Shown here: positions 1-9,811 of the stretch, piece after piece | How the letters are laid out: each line of letters starts with the position of its first letter | Position numbering within the stretch: position 1 is the first letter of the stretch | Origin: Saccharomycopsis fibuligera x Saccharomycopsis cf. fibuligera | Taxonomy: Eukaryota; Ascomycota; Saccharomycetes; Ascoideales; Saccharomycopsidaceae | Assembly: GCA_001936135.1 (NCBI GenBank) | Contig: CP012810.1 | Span: forward strand, 3,472,001-3,536,000 | Reading direction: 5' to 3' | DNA length: 64,000 nt | Notes under the pieces: generated by a model | The model's database searches: none | What the model was told of the DNA's origin: nothing | The model's input: the letters and a program-made list of their open reading frames with translations, nothing else | Made by a program: the position numbers and the translations under genes

Positions 1-994
1 TCTTTCTGTTTATGGCAATGTTATCCATATTTGCATTTTTATTTTTGAATACTAAGTAGCTACGGCAGCAATTATGACTGGGTAATTCAGTTCTATGTTA
101 GCTTTTAGATATAGATCAGCCAGCTGAGTACGCTTTATGATTCTAATAGATTTTTGTAAGTTTTCAGGATTTTTTTTTCTCTTCTGTTTTTAACTATACT
201 TTTTTTGGATTTTGGGTTTTCAAATCGCCTTTGTATTATTTTTTTTTTTTACTTTTCATGAGATCTATTTTTCGGATTGTAGCCCTATTTTTTCAACTAT
301 ACATGATTCCAGATGCATGTTTCATAAAGCTCAAAGTAGATGCAAACAACATCAAAACCGAATCAGCAACTGCTTCGTGCTGTCAAGACAACGCAGTAAG
401 ACAAATTTGTGATACCGATATGTAAGTTTGGAAGTTTGGAAGTTTGCTGACTTTGGTTTGGAACCAATGTGAGCGATACAGAATTGTTTACAGGACGCAA
501 GGCGGTCTCATTGAAATTGCTGATGGTGGAAAACACGGGAAAATCCAACAACAACGTCACCGGTTGCATAAAGCTGCTGAGCAGTGCAGTAACATTATAT
601 GTTTTTTAGCAAAGAGACGCAACAACATGCATGAATAATGCACGTGAACGGCGTTCTCCGGAGATGAGCAAAGTGTCAAAGTCAAAGATAATAACCATGA
701 AGAAGAGCAACGAAGACAAGAGCAGAGCAAGGACTCAAAATAAAAAGAAAAAAGAAAGATTATATAAAAATAGCTTTAGCTCCTCAATTCTTAGTTTTGT
801 TTCATTCTCCTAATAATTTTTCCTGCCCTTGTTTGATAATTAATAGAAAAGAACCATTGCCTTTTCTATTTGTACACGCATCGCTCTTACTATTTGTATC
901 GGCGTTTAATCTACTTTCTTCTTTGTGTCGTTTATAAAAGCAAACTATTTGCGTTTCTTGAACACGAAAAATAACAACAAATCACAATTACAAT
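1..994. promoter_or_regulatory. Gene-free region upstream of GPD
   Basis: No credible coding region is visible; short ORFs here are low-complexity. The right part is the GPD promoter. A TATA box (TATAAAA, 933-939) lies about 60 bp before the ATG, and the leader after it is A-rich, as in highly expressed yeast genes. A CACGTG hexamer sits near 641-646. I saw no clear STRE (AGGGG/CCCCT), although yeast GPD genes are usually osmotically induced. The first few hundred bases may be the flank of a gene outside the window. Confidence 0.6.
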
Positions 995-2158
995 ATGTCT
1001 GGTGCTGCTAAACGCCTTTCTCAAGTTAGTGGAATTTTGAACCCAGGTGCCACTTCTGAAGATACAACCTTGATTGTTCCTGTGAAACCATTCAAGATCA
1101 GTGTCATTGGTTCTGGCAATTGGGGTACCACTATTGCCAAAGTGGTTGCTGAATCTACTGGCGAAAATCCTGACCTTTTCCAGAAAGATGTTCACATGTG
1201 GGTATTCCAAGAAAAAATCGATGGCAAAAATTTGACTGATATTATCAACACAAAGCATGAAAATGTCAAGTACTTACCCGATGTCAAATTGCCAGAGAAT
1301 GTGATTGCTGAACCGGATATTACTAAAACTGTTATCAATTCAGACTTGATTATTTTCAATATTCCCCACCAGTTTTTGGGTAATGTGTGCAAGCAATTGA
1401 AAGGCCATGTTCCAACAACCGCTAGAGCCGTTTCTTGTTTGAAAGGTCTTGATGTTACCCCTCAAGGCTGTAACTTGTTGTCTTCTTACATCACTGAAAA
1501 TTTGGGCATCTACTGTGGCGCTTTATCTGGCGCTAATTTGGCTCCAGAAGTCGCTAATCAAAAATGGTCAGAAACCACTATTGCTTACAATGAGCCAGAT
1601 GATTTCAGAGGCCAAGGTAAAGATATTGACAAGGCTATTCTTAAAAAACTTTTCCACAGACCATACTTTCATGTTAGAGTTATTGCTGATGTGCCAGGTG
1701 TTTCAGTGGCTGGTGCTTTGAAAAACGTTGTTGCTATGGCTGCTGGTTTTGTTGAAGGTATGGGATGGGGCGATAATGCCAAATCTGCCATTATGAGAAT
1801 TGGTTTGGTTGAAATTGTCAAATTTGCTGACAAATACTATCCAGAGTCAGACTCAAAAACTTTTACTGAGGAAAGCGCTGGCGTTGCTGACTTGATTACT
1901 ACTTGCTCTGGCGGTAGAAACGTCAGAGTTGGTAAATACATGGCTGAAACCGGTAAGGATGCTACTGAAGCAGAAAAGGTTTTGTTGAATGGTCAATCTT
2001 CTCAAGGTATTGTCACTACTAAGGAAGTGCACGATTTGTTGGAAAATGACAACGCTACTCATGAATTCCCATTGTTTGAAGCTACTTATCAAATCATCTA
2101 TAATGGTTTGCCAATGAATAAGTTGCCATCTTTGATAGAATCTATTGGTGATAACTGA
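995..2158 (+). CDS. GPD1: NAD-dependent glycerol-3-phosphate dehydrogenase
   Basis: Reduces dihydroxyacetone phosphate to glycerol 3-phosphate with NADH, supplying glycerol for osmotic and redox balance and for lipid synthesis. The 387-residue protein has the normal family length. The NAD-binding glycine motif GSGNWG is at residues 39-44. Family blocks such as FNIPHQFL, CGALSGAN, the substrate-side GALKNVVA segment and GVADLITTC are intact. The ATG at 995 follows a TATA box by about 60 bp and gives the usual short N-terminal extension. Residues 7-15 (RLSQVSGIL) resemble the peroxisomal PTS2 nonapeptide of S. cerevisiae Gpd1 (RL-x5-HL), but with Ile where His is expected, so peroxisomal import may be weak or absent. 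GPD1 and GPD2 paralogs cannot be told apart from this sequence alone. Confidence 0.97.
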   Translation: MSGAAKRLSQVSGILNPGATSEDTTLIVPVKPFKISVIGSGNWGTTIAKVVAESTGENPDLFQKDVHMWVFQEKIDGKNLTDIINTKHENVKYLPDVKLPENVIAEPDITKTVINSDLIIFNIPHQFLGNVCKQLKGHVPTTARAVSCLKGLDVTPQGCNLLSSYITENLGIYCGALSGANLAPEVANQKWSETTIAYNEPDDFRGQGKDIDKAILKKLFHRPYFHVRVIADVPGVSVAGALKNVVAMAAGFVEGMGWGDNAKSAIMRIGLVEIVKFADKYYPESDSKTFTEESAGVADLITTCSGGRNVRVGKYMAETGKDATEAEKVLLNGQSSQGIVTTKEVHDLLENDNATHEFPLFEATYQIIYNGLPMNKLPSLIESIGDN

Positions 2159-3636
2159 GTTACATATTTTTACAATTTTTTTTTATTTCTCTTCTACTTT
2201 GCATTTAGCATTTTGATGTGTCAAGTTTTGAACCATTATCATTGCATTACGATATATTAAGCTTATTGAATTAAATATTACGTGTGGTTATTTTGCTTCT
2301 CATTTTATGCTGAAATATCTGGTATATATAAAATTTGCTGAGTACTATTGTTTTTCCACAATACAAGAATGCTACATTTTTTGCGACGTAGTTGATATTT
2401 GACGGATAAACAACTAGCAAGTAGGCTGGATCAAGACGCTTCGAGGCAATCCCTGAGTTTTCTAAAAGGTAATTTCCTTTAAAGTATAAATAAAAAAATG
2501 TACCTGTGTTGATGATGACGACTTATAGCATTTGCATTTGAGTTTTGGTGTTATATATTGGATTTAAGCTTATATGTTCAACCGTTGGAGTTGAAAATAT
2601 TTTCTTGTTTGCTGTTTTGCTGGAAGAGTGGGGGCCATGGGTTGCTGCATGTGCATGTGCTTAAATTGGTGTTCGGTTATTCAGTGCTACGTAGATCAAA
2701 GATCTTTTATGCGCTTCTTACATTTTGCTTTTTATTTTTTATTTTTATTATTTTTTTTTGTGAGTGAGTGAGTGAGTGAATGGGTGAGTGAGCATGTCTG
2801 TGTGCTATTTTATTTGCTGGTTTTTGTTTTTACCTTTCGCGACTATTCTATTCAATAAGGGCTGCCGAATTGTGTATCCACAGTTGGTGGCAGTTTTCTT
2901 ATTAGCTATGTGAGTTCTAATTCCCGTGTCTTCGTAACCGCATGCAGGCCACGGCATGCCCCGCATAATTTGCTCGTGATATAAAAAAGATCTTTAGTGA
3001 AGGCAGCAAGCAGGGCGAGACCGCTAGCTAGCATACAGCGAATTTCAACCAAGTGTTTTTTTTTTTTTTTTACTATTTCCTTAATAACATTGACTGTATC
3101 CTCTTTATAAGCACAAATATGAACATAAGCTGTATGATCTAGAACATATGGGGCATAATAGTATTGTTTTGCTTGTCGGCAGGCAATCTAATAAGAACTT
3201 TCAAAGTATGTATTATCATGGCCTCAGTGCCTTTCTCCATAGTATAAATACAGAATACGTAGCTCTGTTATGCCACAGTATGGTATCATTGGAGACAAAT
3301 AGTTATGCGAAAAATATGCCATGATATAAAGTCAAGGTATATCTATAATATTCCCGTAGCCCTTTCTATTATATGGTTACCTATAAGTACAGGGAAAAAA
3401 AGAGTACTTACTCACTGGCCAAACGAACTTACTATTTTTTTTTGATAATAAATATAAAAAAATCATAAAACTTAAATATTAATATCAATTTCTATTTCAA
3501 TTACATCAAAATAATCACCATTACATTAGATAATCGATTTATGTTATCATAATTATTATTAGCATTATTTTATTATTATTTTTTTTTTTTTTTGTTAGTC
3601 AAAGTCAAAAGCAGCCAAAATCAAAGACAACCATCA
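2159..3636. other. Intergenic region between convergent GPD and PPZ
   Basis: This 1.5-kb region lies between two convergent genes and should hold both 3' ends. It contains T-rich tracts after the GPD stop, a 16-T run at 3056-3071, another T run near 3577-3595 and a GTGA microsatellite. A 69-codon ORF at 2558-2767 is T-rich, has no recognisable domain and is not called. Confidence 0.6.
2759..2793. repeat. (GTGA)n microsatellite
   Basis: Imperfect tandem copies of GTGA/GAGT lie downstream of GPD. This is a simple repeat with no gene content. Confidence 0.85.
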
Positions 3637-5514
3637 TCAATTAAACGACGATTGACTTTGCAAATTATTAGCCTTTCTTCGTTCATGTTTTCCCTTCTTC
3701 ATAAAGTGTTTCAAAGCAATAGGATCCAAAGGATCAAGTAGTTCAAAAGAACAAAGCAACTCTTCAGAAACGCTCATCACTGCTCCCCAATTATCAAATT
3801 CCCCGCAATAATTAGGCGCACTGAATACTGTTACTAAAGATCGATCATTGAAAAATTCATAACCATCCTCAACAACCATATGGGCCCTACATACCAAATC
3901 AAAATTGAATTTCGTTAAAAATTTATTTATCGCAACTTTACTGAAACAGTAAGAAACCCCTCGTTCATTATCTTCCCATTCGTTTGGCGTGTCTGCTGGG
4001 TCTGACCATAATAAATCATTCAATAGACCAAAATCAGGAACGTCAGTGGGCCTTTGTATGTTTTTAATCTCATCCATGGAATGCAATGTCGGAGATAATC
4101 CTCCATGAACGCAAAAGATCTTGTTCGCCACTATGGCTGCAATTGGTAATGTGTTGAAAGTATCAATAAAAATTTTCCAAGTTTTGATGTTGCATCTTCT
4201 TTTGCATTCGTCATAAAAGCCATAAACTCTAGTAACATTAGCACATTCATGATTACCTCTTAGAAGAAAGAAATTTTCAGGGTATTTGATCTTGTAGCAT
4301 AGTAATAGCAAAATAGTTTCCAAAGACTGTTTACCTCTATCGACATAATCACCTAGGAATAAGTAATTAGCAGCAGGCGGAAATCCACATTTGGTAAACA
4401 TTCGAATCAAATCATTATACTGACCATGAACGTCACCAACAATTTTCACTGGCGGAGATAACTCTAGTAATGTTGGTTGGGAAAGGAAGATTTCTCTTGC
4501 TGTAGAGCAAATCACTTGAATTTCTGAATTTTTAAGACAAACATTTTTTGTTCTTTTGCCCGAATAACCAGCATCCAAGAGTCGTTGTATCAAATCTTCC
4601 ACATCTATAACTACTCCACTGTTAGAATTTGAAGTTATTTTGGTATTGATGTTTGATAATGGCGGTGATAGTGCTTGACCACCAGGAGTACCTGGCACAG
4701 AAGAGGATCTGATTGATATATTGTCAGTATTTATATCAAGATTATTGTTATTATTATTGTTGTTATTGTTGTTAGTGTAACCAATGACGTTTTCTTCAAT
4801 GGTGAGACCATTTAAATCAGAAGCAATGCTAACCGCATCACTATTTCTTCGACTCAAGTTATGTATTGAACCGCCACTGCTTTCCAAATTTCCCGGATCA
4901 TTATTATAATTATTATTGAAGCTATTATGTCGACTTGAACTCCGACTGATAATTCTATTATTATTGCTGTTATTAGTCACACTACTACTACTTATCCCAT
5001 TAGTATTAACACTATCTTCATTTATCAACGCACTGGATGAATTATTGTAGCTTTCTCTTCTAATTAAAATTGGAGTCTTTGGTTCCATTTGAATCATTGA
5101 AGGAGGCAAATTTAACGAGGAAGGTGAAAGCAAATTATTGCTATTATCATTATCGTTGTTAACGTTTAAAGTCAAATTATTTGATCCAGAATTAGTACTG
5201 TCATAATTATTGTAATTTGTGTTGTTGTTTGTGTCATTTATATTGTTGTTGCTATTGTTGTTATTATTGACGTTGCTAGTAGTATTGTTGGTGTTATTAG
5301 TCACTGTTTGGCTAGAGTTTCTTCTTGAAAGCAAAGGAGAAGACGGAAATTTGCGAGACAAATCACTTGTTGCCGTTTTGAAAGAAGCAGCATCATCATT
5401 GTCTTTACTTTTGAAAGAACGTCTAGATTTACCAGACCTTTGAGACGTAGAGGTATCAGTTCTAGTAAACTTGGGCAAATCGTTGCTTTTTTGCTTGGAA
5501 CTGGAATTACCCAT
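3637..5514 (-). CDS. PPZ1: PPZ-type serine/threonine protein phosphatase
   Basis: A PP1-like phosphatase of the fungal Ppz family, which controls cation homeostasis and cell-wall integrity and is inhibited by Hal3/Sis2-type subunits. The 625-residue protein begins MGNSSSK, an N-myristoylation signal as in S. cerevisiae Ppz1/2. About 300 disordered Ser/Asn-rich residues follow, including a long Asn run encoded near 4737-4780. The catalytic domain fills the C-terminal half, with the metal and phosphate motifs GDVHG (about residue 360), GDYVDRG (about 388) and GNHE (about 419), then HGGLSP, RAHM and [11 protein letters not shown]. These are PP1/PPZ signatures and the active site is complete. The long acylated N-terminus separates it from Glc7. 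It converges with GPD. PPZ1 and PPZ2 cannot be distinguished. Confidence 0.95.
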   Translation of the reverse strand: MGNSSSKQKSNDLPKFTRTDTSTSQRSGKSRRSFKSKDNDDAASFKTATSDLSRKFPSSPLLSRRNSSQTVTNNTNNTTSNVNNNNNSNNNINDTNNNTNYNNYDSTNSGSNNLTLNVNNDNDNSNNLLSPSSLNLPPSMIQMEPKTPILIRRESYNNSSSALINEDSVNTNGISSSSVTNNSNNNRIISRSSSRHNSFNNNYNNDPGNLESSGGSIHNLSRRNSDAVSIASDLNGLTIEENVIGYTNNNNNNNNNNNLDINTDNISIRSSSVPGTPGGQALSPPLSNINTKITSNSNSGVVIDVEDLIQRLLDAGYSGKRTKNVCLKNSEIQVICSTAREIFLSQPTLLELSPPVKIVGDVHGQYNDLIRMFTKCGFPPAANYLFLGDYVDRGKQSLETILLLLCYKIKYPENFFLLRGNHECANVTRVYGFYDECKRRCNIKTWKIFIDTFNTLPIAAIVANKIFCVHGGLSPTLHSMDEIKNIQRPTDVPDFGLLNDLLWSDPADTPNEWEDNERGVSYCFSKVAINKFLTKFNFDLVCRAHMVVEDGYEFFNDRSLVTVFSAPNYCGEFDNWGAVMSVSEELLCSFELLDPLDPIALKHFMKKGKHERRKANNLQSQSSFN

Positions 5515-7646
5515 AATGAAGGGGGATGGATTATCGAGGTTTGGAACGCCAAGATATTATATGAGAAATGGGATTGGGTAGGGGCAAAAATCAAGATATA
5601 AGTTGCGAGTTGTGAGCAGGTGCGTAGGTGAAAGACAAGAGTAGCGAAGCCTCAAGCAAAGATGGAAAAACTATCACAAGAAGCTAATGTGCAATTGAGG
5701 CAAAATCGCGGGTAAAAACAAATTGTAACTTTCCTTCTGCTTTCTGTGAGTCCCTTGCAAAAGGTAATTAGTGCGTGAGTGAGTGGGTAAATGGGTAATT
5801 TTTGGGTTTTGTTTTTTTGTCTTGTTAAATTGGCAGTATAATTGGAAAGCAGCCAAATTAGTAAATTTTGAGAGGGGTGAATGATTAGGGATCTAGTGAT
5901 TAGTATAGAGTAGTGTACTAAGATGAATTGAGTTGTGCAGTTGACAGGATATTGTATTTAGGAAAGCAGTTGTGGCTGGTTGGAATGTTTTTGATGGTTA
6001 AACAATTATTTTTTCGTTTCTTGATTTTCGGCAATTGTTTTGCTTAGTGAGGAAAAAGAAAGATTCTAGACCGTCGAATTCGGAGGCGTACTGAGAAGAC
6101 AAAAAGGCGGCGATTGAGTGATTGAGTAGGCAAGTGAGACAGCAATAAACAAGATGCCAGAAGAGCTGAGAAGAGAGTAATAATATAGTATATAGGAATA
6201 GGAAAGAATACTAGTAGCGCAGTAGACAGTCGTTGCAATGGCTAGGATAGTCGAGAATATTTCAGGGGCGCTGAGTCAGGAAGAGTTCAAAACTGACAAT
6301 GACAGATGAAAGATCGACGTGACGAAAAGAGAAGAGAAGAGAAAAAAGCAGAAGCGTATAACTACTTGGGGTTGGAGGCTGCGGATGGGTGGGTGTGAAG
6401 GTTCGTGGCTTGAGAAATAGTGGAATAGTTGTGGTTGTGGTTGTAGTTGTTGTGATATTGCAGTTGTTGATTGTTAACAAACAAAGAACTAAGCGCCAGC
6501 AAAAGCTCCCGAGGGTGGCGGTCCAATGCAGATCATGTGATGTTTTAAACTTATAAGCAATTACGAGGGCATATACACCCTTACATCTTCGGATATTATA
6601 CCATAAGTCATTACTCTGTCCTATTTTGAAGAGACAGAAGGTAGAAGAAAGCAACTTTCCAAAATTCAAAGAAAGAAAGACTTTAACCACACACCAGTAT
6701 TCCGCCTAGTCTTTTTCTGGGAAGTTTTGGAAACAATGTTCGGATAAAAAAGTTGAGCAAAATTAACTGCAAATGAGCAACTGGCTAACTGTTTATGTCT
6801 TTTTGCTTAAGAAACTCAACTATCAAGATTTTTGCTCTCTTTGGTTGTAGTGTCATATTCAATGATAGCATTCCCCCAACTGCTACTCTCATCAGGGAAC
6901 AAGCTATGAGTGATTTGACAAATAACCGAATTGCCTTTTTTATTCGCATTCTTCTTGCTTTTTAACATGTGTAAAATTTAATTTATGCCGGATTCCCAGA
7001 ATATTTGGAATTGGCACAAATCTAACAAGGTTGTTTGGTATTTGGGGCTATGTAAGATACTGGTTGTTCAAGAAATGAAAAGACAACAACCGCAATAAAC
7101 GCTAAAAAAAAAACACTTTGGCTTATGTTATTCAAGAAAAAATGATGCTAACTATTTGATAGTAATGAAAAGTAATTGTATGAACAATAGAGAGCCTCAA
7201 AATTCAGAAGGCTTTATACAGTGGCTTTCATTTTATACCCCAATCAACCTTGTCATCCATTCCGGCATCCAAATAAAAAATTTATGCTTTGTAGTTCGCA
7301 GACACGGCAACAAATATTGGTTGATGCTAGGATTCATGTTGAACATTTTCTCAAAAGCCGGGCTTATACTCAAATACTCTCCATAGTCGCCGATGCTCAT
7401 GCAGTGCTGTGCAGCTTTAAGTAACATATCTCGGTATTTGATTTTTGAATAACCATCAACATAAACACCAGCATCTTAAAATAAATCTTATTCATATTTT
7501 TTTTATAAATAATGACAATGACCCGTTATTCAAACTGTACCTTTGCTTTATTATAATTAAATATCTTTTTTTTCCATAGCATTATAACTTAATTATTAAA
7601 ACCAAACTTATAGGCTTTCACAAACAATAGTAATAACAATACAAGA
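5515..7646. promoter_or_regulatory. Divergent promoter region between PPZ and the secreted repeat protein
   Basis: This 2.1-kb gene-free region lies between divergent genes. It has purine-rich stretches upstream of PPZ, a GTT/GGTT-rich simple repeat at about 6425-6475, and AT-rich DNA leading into the gene at 7647. A TATA-like stretch (TTTATAAATAAT) lies near 7502-7513. Several ORFs of 60-142 codons here are translations of low-complexity DNA and are not called. Confidence 0.5.
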
Positions 7647-8303
7647 ATGAAGATTTCTAACGTTTCCATTGCTATTTTACTTTACGTCGCTGGCGCCTCT
7701 GCTGCTCCTATTAATACTACAGCTGTCAGTGAAACTCAAAATAAGAAGTTAAGACATCATGATCCTTCTCAACCCCCACCACCACCTCCAGGACCTCCAG
7801 GACCAGGCGGTCTTCATTTTGCTTCTTCTTCCAATAGTACACTTAATAAGAGACTTACTGACAACAACACAACTTTGGAAAAAAAAGGCTTTTTAGGAGG
7901 ACTATTTGGTCACCACCATAATGAGCCAGCACCACCAGCACCTCAGCCTCAACCCCAACCAGGGCATGGTGGTCCAGGTGGTCCCGGAGGACATTTTATT
8001 TCCTCTTCTAACAGTACCCTTGCTACTAACTCTACACTTGAAAAAAGAGCATCTGGAAACTCAACTTTGGAAGAAAAAGGCTTTTTAGGAGGACTATTTG
8101 GTCACCACCATAGTGAGCCAGCACCACCTCAACCTCAACCCCAGCCAGGGCATGGTGGACAAAGTGGCCCTGGAGGCCGCCATCTCGCCAATACTACTAA
8201 CAGCGATATTGAGAAAAGAGACCCTGGTTGGTTTCATCATAAGCCAAAGCCTGAACCAAAACCACAACCGAAACCACAACCACAACCAGGTCCACATCAT
8301 TAA
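7647..8303 (+). CDS. Secreted His/Pro/Gly-rich repeat precursor with Kex2-like sites
   Basis: I do not recognise a named family. The 218-residue protein starts with a signal peptide (hydrophobic residues 6-19, cleavage likely after ASAA). The rest is a modular precursor. Dibasic Lys-Arg sites are at 68-69, 133-134 and 190-191, and Lys-Lys at 33-34 and 79-80. Most follow Asn-Ser-Thr or Asn-Thr-Thr glycosylation sequons. Two near-identical modules begin at Gly81 and Gly145, exactly 64 residues apart. Each reads GFLGGLFGHHH, then a Pro/Gln-rich run and GHGG. The C-terminal tail is a Lys/Pro/Gln/His repeat. Cleavage at the KR sites would release peptides of roughly 65, 57 and 27 residues. The layout matches fungal Kex2-processed repeat precursors. 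The His-rich repeats suggest metal binding, which is inference. There is no GPI signal. Confidence 0.8.
   Translation: MKISNVSIAILLYVAGASAAPINTTAVSETQNKKLRHHDPSQPPPPPPGPPGPGGLHFASSSNSTLNKRLTDNNTTLEKKGFLGGLFGHHHNEPAPPAPQPQPQPGHGGPGGPGGHFISSSNSTLATNSTLEKRASGNSTLEEKGFLGGLFGHHHSEPAPPQPQPQPGHGGQSGPGGRHLANTTNSDIEKRDPGWFHHKPKPEPKPQPKPQPQPGPHH
7871..8158 (+). repeat. 192-bp in-frame tandem duplication inside the secreted precursor
   Basis: DNA from 7871 recurs at 8063, exactly 192 bp (64 codons) later. The first ~60 bases, coding for the GFLGGLFGHHH segment, are almost identical, and the downstream Pro/Gln part is similar with a small length change. The in-frame period and high identity suggest a recent or homogenised duplication. 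Confidence 0.85.
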
Positions 8304-9811
8304 GTTTGATTAATAAAGCTCTACATTTTCCTTTCTTTGTACAAATAATGCAATTATTTGATTATTTAAAGTTTTTGCTAGGCGGTGTAAAAATTTTCAG
8401 CCTATTTCAATTCTGCAATTTTTTTTCTTTTGTTTCTATTTTAGTCAATAGTTTGATTTAGTTATACTTTAATTCAATGTTTCAGGTGGCTCATCACCTT
8501 TTTTTTTCCTATTTGTTTCTTCGTTACTTAGACAACAACAACAATCACAATGTGTGTATTCCCTCTCAAATACAATGGTGATTTTGACAGCATCTCCCAA
8601 TTTAAGTGATTTGGTTTTTTTGACAGCTTATCGGAAGGTCCCCAAATGAGGCAAAGATTTAGCCTACTATTCAATTGTGGTGCCACCTAAACAGGAAATT
8701 TGTTGAGAAAAGGTCAACGTATCTTGCGCCATAAATTATAAGCTACTGCATATGCGATACTTTGAAGATCAAACATTGTCGGGTGTACTATGGGGAAAAA
8801 TGTGAGATTTGCAATTTGCAATTTGCAATTTGCAGTCAGAAAAGCTACTAGTGTACAATATAACAGATTGAAATGACGGGTGGTTTTCGGGAAATCAAAC
8901 GGCTTTGAATGCGCTTAGGTTCGTATATCACAGTACGCTGGCACCGGCTAAGACAAAAATAGAATTAAAAGGAGAAATAGGAGATTGGCCATCAGTGATT
9001 TCGGACTAAAATAAGATTGCGTCTCGTTATTTCCCTTTTGGGAAATCATAAATGAGAAGCGAGCATAACCGGATTGTGCCATGGAAACTAAACTACTGAA
9101 ACAATTATTTATGAAATTCCTAGAAAAAGATAAAGTTCTGTGTTATATTTTGAGCTTATTTTGAACAGAATTACTGTTTCCACTATGAACAACTTTCAGT
9201 GACGGTGCAAAGAGAGTGTAGAAATGTTGTCTGTGACAGCTGCAACGATGCTGAGAACAGCCCGAAACAGGGTTGTAACGCAACCAAGTAGTCCTAGGGT
9301 ATGATCATGTGACATTATCTAAAAATCCCATTTGAAGGAAGCATAAAACTGTGAAGCTGTCAAAAATAGCACTTATTTATCCCGTATGTGCGGGGCTGCG
9401 GTGCCTCAACACGCAGCAGACCGATCGGCTGCCCAACATCATCATTGCCTTCGACAATAAAGTCTACAGTGGTTGTCCACGGGCTGCAACAACCCTCTTT
9501 ATTCTTCCTTGTTGCTAGTCATTATGCTCTTTTAAATTTGCATTTCCCTTTTCTTTGTTTTATCTATCTCTTGTCCTTCAACTTTAAATCTAAGCTCAAT
9601 TTTCGAAATGCGTCTAGTGCCAATACTCCTGTAACACCTCCGATACTTAAATGTCTGCTCGTCACCAAAACTTTATTTCATTTCAGGACTCGTCGTTTTC
9701 CTATATCATCCTAGAAAACCAACCTTCTGCCACTTCCCCTGATTAACACAAATCTGGTTCTCGAACCTCAAGTTTGAAGTTACAAGCAAGTTATCTACTA
9801 CCATAGTAAAA
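8304..9811. promoter_or_regulatory. Intergenic region upstream of the Ste5/Far1-like gene
   Basis: This 1.5-kb region holds the 3' end of the secreted precursor and the promoter of the scaffold gene. It contains two pheromone-response-element-like heptamers (TGAAACA at 9097-9103; reverse complement TGTTTCA at 8478-8484) and four tandem copies of ATTTGCA. These could serve a mating-pathway gene regulated by Ste12/Cph1, which is inference. An ORF at 9388-9714 has no domain and is not called. Confidence 0.45.
8807..8834. repeat. ATTTGCA heptamer, four tandem copies
   Basis: Four perfect head-to-tail copies of ATTTGCA lie about 1 kb upstream of the scaffold gene. This may be a simple repeat or a cluster of protein-binding sites. 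Confidence 0.9.

Noticed and set aside
6262-6690. A 142-codon ORF on the - strand upstream of PPZ
   Set aside because: It contains a poly-Thr stretch produced by a GGTTGT simple repeat and has no domain.
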